Source: Rhodospirillum rubrum ATCC 11170 (lineage in GTDB: Bacteria > Pseudomonadota > Alphaproteobacteria > Rhodospirillales > Rhodospirillaceae). From it: a stretch of DNA of 64,000 bases. The DNA is taken from assembly GCF_000013085.1 (NCBI RefSeq), contig NC_007643.1:1039001-1103000 (forward strand), written 5' to 3'. The translations under genes and the position numbers were made by a program. Of this stretch, positions 59,234 to 64,000 are shown one piece after another. Position 1 is the first letter of the stretch. Each line of letters opens with the position of its first letter. Under the pieces are notes generated by a model. That model was given only the letters and a program-made list of their open reading frames with translations. It was not told the DNA's origin and did no database searches.

Positions 59234-59298
59234 AAATAGCCAGTCTAAGGAAGGGCGGTCAACGGGACAAAATTGCCATTTATGAGTAAAAATTTGTC
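59234..59298 (-). promoter_or_regulatory. Promoter of the membrane-protein gene with conserved 42-bp activator element (copy 3)
   Basis: Read on the minus strand, the element starts GACAAATTTTTAC (59298-59286), identical over 13 bases to copy 1, and ends 42 bases later in TTGACC (59262-59257). A 17-base spacer leads to CTATTT (59239-59234). The leader to the ATG is about 300 bases and may be structured. Confidence 0.7.
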
Positions 59299-59815
59299 AT
59301 TGAATAGTTCTAATCTTAACGAGTCGGTTATTCCCGGTTGGGGAACAGGGCCCCCTCGTCGCCGACAGGGATAGGGGTACCCCAGGGCATGGTTCGGGGA
59401 ATCGCCTTGTCACACCACATCACACCGCCCCCCTGGGGCGCTCATCGGTTGGAGACTAAATTTGCTGTTTGGATAAATGTTAGAAAAATACCTCAAAGAT
59501 CGTAATTATTAAAAGTATAAATGCGGTAGTCCATGGAAGCTTTCATAAGGTTCCGCGAAAACAAAATAAGAAAAATGCTTGTGGATATCCTATAAAAATG
59601 CCACATGAATTTCGAGATAATCGGAAAACAAAGCTTTGAGCTTTTTCCGATCGACGAGGAGTCATGCCAATTTAAAGAGTTGAAAGGGATTCTTACTGTG
59701 GTTTTCCACGGTGCTTTCCTTTCGGGAACGCCGCTGCCCGGGCATCAGGCCCGGGTCCCCGGGGGAGGGCCCTTTTTTCCTCTCCCCAAGGCGTGAGAGC
59801 GCGGAGACACAGCCG
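59299..59815. other. Intergenic region with AT-rich stretch upstream of mannose operon
   Basis: A 517-base region without a convincing gene. From 59450 to 59700 it is AT-rich and probably holds the promoter of the downstream operon. A hairpin with arms around ATCGGAAA and TTTCCGAT encloses AAGC-TTTGA-GCTT (59620-59651). A 63-codon frame at 59605 has no ribosome site or recognisable product. Confidence 0.45.
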
Positions 59816-60739
59816 ATGACGATCGAACAGGCCGGCCTGACCATCGTCCCCAAGCCGTGGGGCAGTGGCGATCTGCGGCCCTGGAGCCCGCTTAGCGATC
59901 CTTCGGGGCCCGTGGGGGAATTGTGGTTCGAGCGCGCGCCGCGCGGACCGCCCCAACCCTTGGCGCACCCCTTACCCAAGCTGTTGCTCAAACTGCTTTT
60001 TCCGATGGAGCCCCTGTCCATCCAGGTCCATCCCGATGATGCCTCCGCCCGCGCCAGGGGCCTGGAGCATGGAAAATCCGAAGCCTGGTACATCCTGTCG
60101 GCAAGCCCCGGCGCCCGGATTGGCCTGGGACTGAAAAAACCGCTTCGGCCCGAGGCTCTGGGCGAGGCGATCGCCGATGGCTCGATCAAGGATCTGGTGT
60201 CCTGGCGGACTGTCCGGGTCGGCGAGGCGGTTTCCGTTCCCGCCGGAACCATCCATGCCATCGGCGCCGGGCTGGTGATCGCCGAAATCCAGCAAAGAAG
60301 CGATGTCACCTTCCGGCTGTTTGATTATGGACGGGCTCGACCGTTGCATGGGGCCGACGCTCTGGCCGTCGCCCACTGCGGACCGGCGCCCCGGCAAACC
60401 CCGCCGCGCCGCCTGACCCAGGCGCGGACCCTGTTGATCGCCAGTCCGTTCTTCGTGCTTGAACGCATCGATCTGCCAGCCTTCGCCCGCGGGCGTCTGG
60501 TGGCCGATGCCGAGACTTGGCTGCTGGGTCTTGGCGGCGCCGCCACGGTCGGCGCGCTTGGCCTCGCCCCGGGACAGGCGCTTTTTCTGGAAAACGAGGA
60601 CTGTCCCCTTGAAGCCGGTGGCGACGGGGTGAGCGCGCTTGTGGCCTATGCGGCAAGCGAGCCCGCGGTCGATCTGCTGCGCGATCTTGCCGGCCTGGGC
60701 GTTGAAACGCCGATCATTCCCCTGGAGGTGCGCCCATGA
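59816..60739 (+). CDS. manA: Class I mannose-6-phosphate isomerase
   Basis: A 307-residue type-I phosphomannose isomerase. Zinc-site and signature residues are visible in PLSIQVHPDD, GKSEAWYIL, PAGTIHAIGAGLVIAEIQQ and VTFRLFDYGR. It interconverts mannose-6-phosphate and fructose-6-phosphate. The family also includes small Bacillus-type forms of about 310 residues such as this one. ATG 59816 follows GGAG. Its stop overlaps the next start as ATGA, linking it to a glycosyltransferase and a mannoside phosphorylase, so the operon probably handles a mannose-bearing oligosaccharide. Confidence 0.9.
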   Translation: MTIEQAGLTIVPKPWGSGDLRPWSPLSDPSGPVGELWFERAPRGPPQPLAHPLPKLLLKLLFPMEPLSIQVHPDDASARARGLEHGKSEAWYILSASPGARIGLGLKKPLRPEALGEAIADGSIKDLVSWRTVRVGEAVSVPAGTIHAIGAGLVIAEIQQRSDVTFRLFDYGRARPLHGADALAVAHCGPAPRQTPPRRLTQARTLLIASPFFVLERIDLPAFARGRLVADAETWLLGLGGAATVGALGLAPGQALFLENEDCPLEAGGDGVSALVAYAASEPAVDLLRDLAGLGVETPIIPLEVRP

Positions 60740-63021
60740 CCCACGTCAGCCGAATCGCCTTTATCGGCAATTCCTTGCCCCGCCGCTGCGGGATCGCCAC
60801 CTTCACCACCCATCTGCGACAGGCGGTCGGAACGCGCTTTGCCGACATCGAGACCTTCATCGTGGCGATGACCGATCCCGGCCAGGATTACGCCTATCCC
60901 GCCAGCGTGCCGATCGAAGTGCATCAGGACCGGCTGGAGGATTACCTCCATGCCGCCGATCTGCTCAACGACGGCAATGTGGATATCGCCTGCCTTCAGC
61001 ACGAGTTCGGCATCTTCGGCGGCGAGGCCGGCGAAAACATCCTGGCGCTGCTCGGGCGCTTGACCATGCCGATCGTCACCACCTTGCATACCGTGCTCGA
61101 CCAGCCCACGCCCGCCCAGCGCGATGTGCTCGACCGTCTTTTCGCCCTGTCGGCCAAGCTGATCGTCATGGCGCAGAAGGCGCGCGAGCTTTTGCGCACG
61201 GTTTATCGGGTGCCCGCCGACAAGATCGAGGTGATCGCCCACGGCATCCCGGATTTCCCCTTCGTCGGCTCTGAAAAGGCCAAGGCCGAGCTTGGCTTCA
61301 GCGGCCGCGCCGTGATCTTGACCTTTGGCCTGCTGTCTCCCAACAAGGGCATCGAGGTGATGATCGACGCCATGCCGGCGATCGTGAAAAGCCGGCCCGA
61401 CGCCGTTTATGTCGTTCTGGGCGCCACCCACCCCAATCTGGTGCGCGAGCAGGGCGAGGCCTATCGCGACAGCCTGCGGGCCCGCGTCCAGGATCTGGGT
61501 CTGCAAGACCACGTGGTTTTCCTCGATCGCTTCGTCGATCAGGACACCTTGCTGCGCTTCATTTCGATGTGCGACATCTATGCCACCCCCTATCTCAATC
61601 TGGCGCAGATGACCTCGGGCACCCTGGCCTATAGCTTCGGCCTGGGCAAACCGGTGGTCTCCACCCCCTATTGGCATGCCCGCGAGCTTTTGGCCGATGG
61701 TCGGGGCATTCTGGTTCCCTTTGGCGACGCCGGGGCCATCGGCCTCGCCATCGCCGGCCTGTTGACCGACGACGCGCGGCGCGAGGCGATGGCCGAGCGC
61801 GCCTATATCGGCAGCCGGTCGATGATCTGGCAACGCAGCGCCGAGCGTTATCTCGATGTCTTCACCGCCGTTCTCCAGGATCGCCAGGTCCACGAGGCGG
61901 CGCCGGTCGAGCGCGGCCGCGGGGCGCGCCCCCCTCACGCCCCCCCCGAAATGCGGTTGGGCCATTTCCTGGCGATGTGCGACGACACCGGCTTGTTCCA
62001 GCACGCCGTCCATGTGGTGCCCGATCGCTCGCACGGCTATTGCGTGGACGACAACGCCCGGGCCCTGTTGCTGGCCTGCGCGCTGAATGCCCCGGGCGAG
62101 GAACCGCTGGCTGGGGCCTTGATCAGCCGCTTGGCCGCCTTCGTCCAGCACGCCTGGAACCCCGACACCAAGCGCTTTCGCAATTTCCTCAGCTTCGAGC
62201 GGCGCTGGCTGGAAGATCGCGGCTCGGAAGACAGCCATGGCCGCACCCTGTGGGCCCTGGGCGAATGCGCGCGCAGCGACGCCCTCGCCTCGCGGCGGCG
62301 TTGGGCGGCGGCGCTGTTTACCCAGGCTTTGCCCAGCGTCGAAGGCTTCACCTCGCCGCGCGCCTGGGCCTTCACGCTGTTGGGGCTGAACGCCTTTTGC
62401 GCCGCCGGGGTGGTCGATGCCCAGGCCCTGCGCCTGCGCGGCCTGCTGGCCGACCGGTTGATGGCCCTGCTGGGCGCGGTCGAAAGCGCCGATTGGGTGT
62501 GGTTCGAAGAGGGGCTGGCCTATGACAACGCCCGTTTGTCCCAGGCGCTGATCGTGACCGGGCGAGCGACCCGGACCCCGGCCTATATCGAGGGCGGTCT
62601 GCGCTCGCTGCGCTGGTTGATGACGATCCAGACGGCGCCGGCGGGCTTTTTCCGGCCGGTTGGCTCGGACAGCTTCGGCGATCTGCGCCAGCCGCCCAAG
62701 CCCTTCGATCAACAGGCCCTGGAGGTGGCGGCGACGATCGCCGCCTGCCTCGCCGCCTGGCAGGCCGATGGCGATGACCAATGGCGGATCGAGGCGATGC
62801 GCAGCTTCGACTGGTTCCTGGGCCGCAACGACCTGGGGGTTCCCTTGGTCGACCGGGAAACCGGCAGTTGCCGCGATGGTCTGCACAGCGATCGCCCCAA
62901 TGAAAATCGCGGCGGCGAGTCGGTGCTGTCCTATCTGTTGAGCTTGGCCGAGATCAGGCGCACCGCCCGTCTTGGCATTGACAGCGCGACCTTGCTGCCG
63001 CTGCGGGCAAGGCGCCTTTAG
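60736..63021 (+). CDS. GT4-type glycosyltransferase fused to an alpha/alpha-barrel domain
   Basis: A 761-residue fusion. Residues 1-390 are a GT-B glycosyltransferase (RIAFIGNSLPRRCGIATFTTHL at the start, then LTFGLLSPNKGIEVMIDAMPAI and the donor-site ALAYSFGLGKPVVSTPYWHARELLADGRGILVPFGD-type Glu region). Residues about 410-750 form a helical barrel with short repeats, such as HGYCVDDNARALLLAC, GRTLWALGECAR, YDNARLSQALIVTG and DQQALEVAATIAACLAAW, resembling glycoside-hydrolase-like (alpha/alpha)6 barrels. The pairing suggests coupled synthesis and trimming or transfer of a mannose-type glycan. Coupled to manA by ATGA overlap. Confidence 0.85.
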   Translation: MTHVSRIAFIGNSLPRRCGIATFTTHLRQAVGTRFADIETFIVAMTDPGQDYAYPASVPIEVHQDRLEDYLHAADLLNDGNVDIACLQHEFGIFGGEAGENILALLGRLTMPIVTTLHTVLDQPTPAQRDVLDRLFALSAKLIVMAQKARELLRTVYRVPADKIEVIAHGIPDFPFVGSEKAKAELGFSGRAVILTFGLLSPNKGIEVMIDAMPAIVKSRPDAVYVVLGATHPNLVREQGEAYRDSLRARVQDLGLQDHVVFLDRFVDQDTLLRFISMCDIYATPYLNLAQMTSGTLAYSFGLGKPVVSTPYWHARELLADGRGILVPFGDAGAIGLAIAGLLTDDARREAMAERAYIGSRSMIWQRSAERYLDVFTAVLQDRQVHEAAPVERGRGARPPHAPPEMRLGHFLAMCDDTGLFQHAVHVVPDRSHGYCVDDNARALLLACALNAPGEEPLAGALISRLAAFVQHAWNPDTKRFRNFLSFERRWLEDRGSEDSHGRTLWALGECARSDALASRRRWAAALFTQALPSVEGFTSPRAWAFTLLGLNAFCAAGVVDAQALRLRGLLADRLMALLGAVESADWVWFEEGLAYDNARLSQALIVTGRATRTPAYIEGGLRSLRWLMTIQTAPAGFFRPVGSDSFGDLRQPPKPFDQQALEVAATIAACLAAWQADGDDQWRIEAMRSFDWFLGRNDLGVPLVDRETGSCRDGLHSDRPNENRGGESVLSYLLSLAEIRRTARLGIDSATLLPLRARRL

Positions 63022-63145
63022 GGGCGATCGCCGAGAGCGGCGCCTTTTCCTGCCAGACAGGGGCTTGAGAGGGACGCCAATCGTCCTGGCGATCTGGTGC
63101 GGATCGCCAGGACTCTTGATCCAAGTCGACAACCGGGAGCCCGTA

Positions 63146-64000
63146 TTGTCCCATACCGTCTTTATAAACCGTCAGGCTCTCTACCTTCGTCCCGATCCGA
63201 CGCGGGTGGTCGTGCGTTCGTTCAAGCCGGCGACCGAGCCCCGGGATTTGAACCCGACCGACAAGACCCGGGCCAACCATATCCTTGAGCGCATCCTCGC
63301 CCTGCCCGAGGAGGTGGCGGCCGGGCTGCTGGCCGAAGTCCTGGAGAATTTTCAAGGGCGCCACCGCAACCTGCTGGAGACCTTCGAGGCCCGGGCCAAA
63401 GAGATGGAGAACGCCCTTTTCAACCACCCCGACGTTAGCCCGGTGCAGCGCCAGTTGGTGGGGGCCTACTTCCTTCATGAGTATTCCTTCGAGGCTTCGG
63501 CGCTGTTCAATCCCAGCATCGTTGCCCATCCCGACCAGTCGGGGGCGCCCGAGGGCGGGCGTCGTTTCATCATCAGCTTGCGGGCGGTGGGCGAGGGGCA
63601 TGTTTCCTCGCTGACCTTCCGGGCCGGATCGATCGCCCCCGATGGCGTCGTGACCATCGACCCCACCGCCCGTCTGGCGGCGATTCCCCGGGTGCGCAGT
63701 TGGACGACCGGGCCCGATGGCGACGCGGTCGAGGTGGTCTTCAAAGCCGAAGAGGATCTGAGCGAGCGGGTGATCTTTCCCATCACCCCCGCCCAGTCCA
63801 ACGGCATCGAAGACGCCCGCTTCGTCGAATTCAAGGAAAACGGCAAAAGCCTCTATTACGCCACCTATACCGCCTATAACGGCAAGGCGATCCGCTCGGA
63901 ATTGCTCGAGACCAGCGATTTCATGTCCTTCCGCCTGTCGCCAATGCGCGGCGCCGCCACCTACAACAAGGGGATGGCGTTGTTCCCGCGCAAGATCAAC
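63146..64000 (+). CDS. GH130-type mannoside phosphorylase, C-terminus beyond window
   Basis: The frame is open for 285 codons to the window edge. The protein matches the start of bacterial GH130 enzymes: RQALYLRPDPTRVVVRSFKPA, then NHILERILALPEEV, AYFLHEYSFEASALFNPSIVAHPD, FIISLRAVGEG, and the substrate segment SNGIEDARFV with the general-acid Asp. GH130 enzymes phosphorolyse beta-mannosides to mannose-1-phosphate. Together with manA and the glycosyltransferase fusion they form a mannose salvage or synthesis operon. The start is uncertain: TTG 63146 has GGGAG upstream and fits the family, and TTG 63116 is an alternative. No ATG is available in the frame. Confidence 0.75.
   Translation, partial: MSHTVFINRQALYLRPDPTRVVVRSFKPATEPRDLNPTDKTRANHILERILALPEEVAAGLLAEVLENFQGRHRNLLETFEARAKEMENALFNHPDVSPVQRQLVGAYFLHEYSFEASALFNPSIVAHPDQSGAPEGGRRFIISLRAVGEGHVSSLTFRAGSIAPDGVVTIDPTARLAAIPRVRSWTTGPDGDAVEVVFKAEEDLSERVIFPITPAQSNGIEDARFVEFKENGKSLYYATYTAYNGKAIRSELLETSDFMSFRLSPMRGAATYNKGMALFPRKIN

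Noticed and set aside
59605-59796. 63-codon frame upstream of manA
   Set aside because: No ribosome site, no recognisable product, and its second half lies in GC hairpins before manA.
60646-63132. 828-codon minus-strand open frame over the glycosyltransferase
   Set aside because: Antisense shadow without domains; the plus-strand frame has clear family motifs.
1-64000. CRISPR arrays, tRNA/rRNA genes, insertion sequences, integrases
   Set aside because: Looked for repeated spacer patterns, cloverleaf genes, and transposase or integrase motifs in both strands and saw none I could support.

Overview
The window is GC-rich, densely coded DNA with alphaproteobacterial gene content. The combination of an anaerobic glycyl-radical microcompartment locus, a full Ter stress module and several iron-uptake and efflux systems fits a metabolically versatile purple nonsulfur bacterium. 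I recognise it as Rhodospirillum-like (close to R. rubrum), but that is recognition rather than a database result. I saw no rRNA, tRNA, CRISPR array, insertion sequence or riboswitch.

Layout. (1) Positions 1-7273, minus strand: a run of nine small exported proteins. They include a CsgG-like outer-membrane lipoprotein with a DUF4384-like tail, three paralogous small secreted proteins made of 30-36-residue repeats, an OmpA-domain protein, another lipoprotein and a WD40 protein cut by the window edge. It looks like an undescribed relative of curli/holdfast-type export and assembly systems. (2) 7826-10676: an exported alpha/beta hydrolase and an ABC-F ATPase. (3) 10803-21751: two iron-uptake modules. 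The first is an AraC regulator, a TonB-dependent receptor and two fused ABC permease-ATPases; the second is an ECF sigma factor, a FecR-like anti-sigma factor and an STN-bearing receptor. (4) 21811-27032: an RND efflux pump and its TetR regulator with probable operators. (5) 27674-38058: tellurite/stress genes terC, terB, a TerD-TerA fusion and two terD paralogs, followed by the linked biosynthetic set (ATP-grasp, CitE-like lyase, StiP/PRTase-PELOTA, HAD, PRTase-TRSP). Two antitoxin genes without working toxins sit in this region. (6) 38491-59298: a glycyl radical enzyme microcompartment regulon. (7) 59816-64000: a mannose-related operon (phosphomannose isomerase, a glycosyltransferase fusion and a GH130-like phosphorylase cut by the edge).

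How the microcompartment locus works. The glycyl radical diol dehydratase, switched on by its radical-SAM activase with SAM from a locally encoded MetK, would turn 1,2-propanediol into propionaldehyde inside a shell. The shell is built from three BMC-H proteins, one BMC-T, one BMC-P and one EutS/PduU-like protein. Propionaldehyde is then either reduced by the iron alcohol dehydrogenase or oxidised by the CoA-acylating aldehyde dehydrogenase, PduL and the acetate/propionate kinase, yielding ATP and propionate. A PocR-domain histidine kinase and an AraC-type response regulator are encoded at the end of the operon.

The strongest new observation is a 42-bp element, conserved in sequence and internal spacing, that ends in the -35 hexamer of three separate promoters: the main BMC operon, the kinase gene, and a divergent gene for an uncharacterised polytopic membrane protein. 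It ties these three units into one regulon and nominates the membrane protein as a transporter or accessory of the pathway. Other points of note are an internal targeting-like insertion in the dehydratase, tandem duplications in the linkers of several BMC proteins, and a 7-G run that appears to frameshift the histidine kinase.
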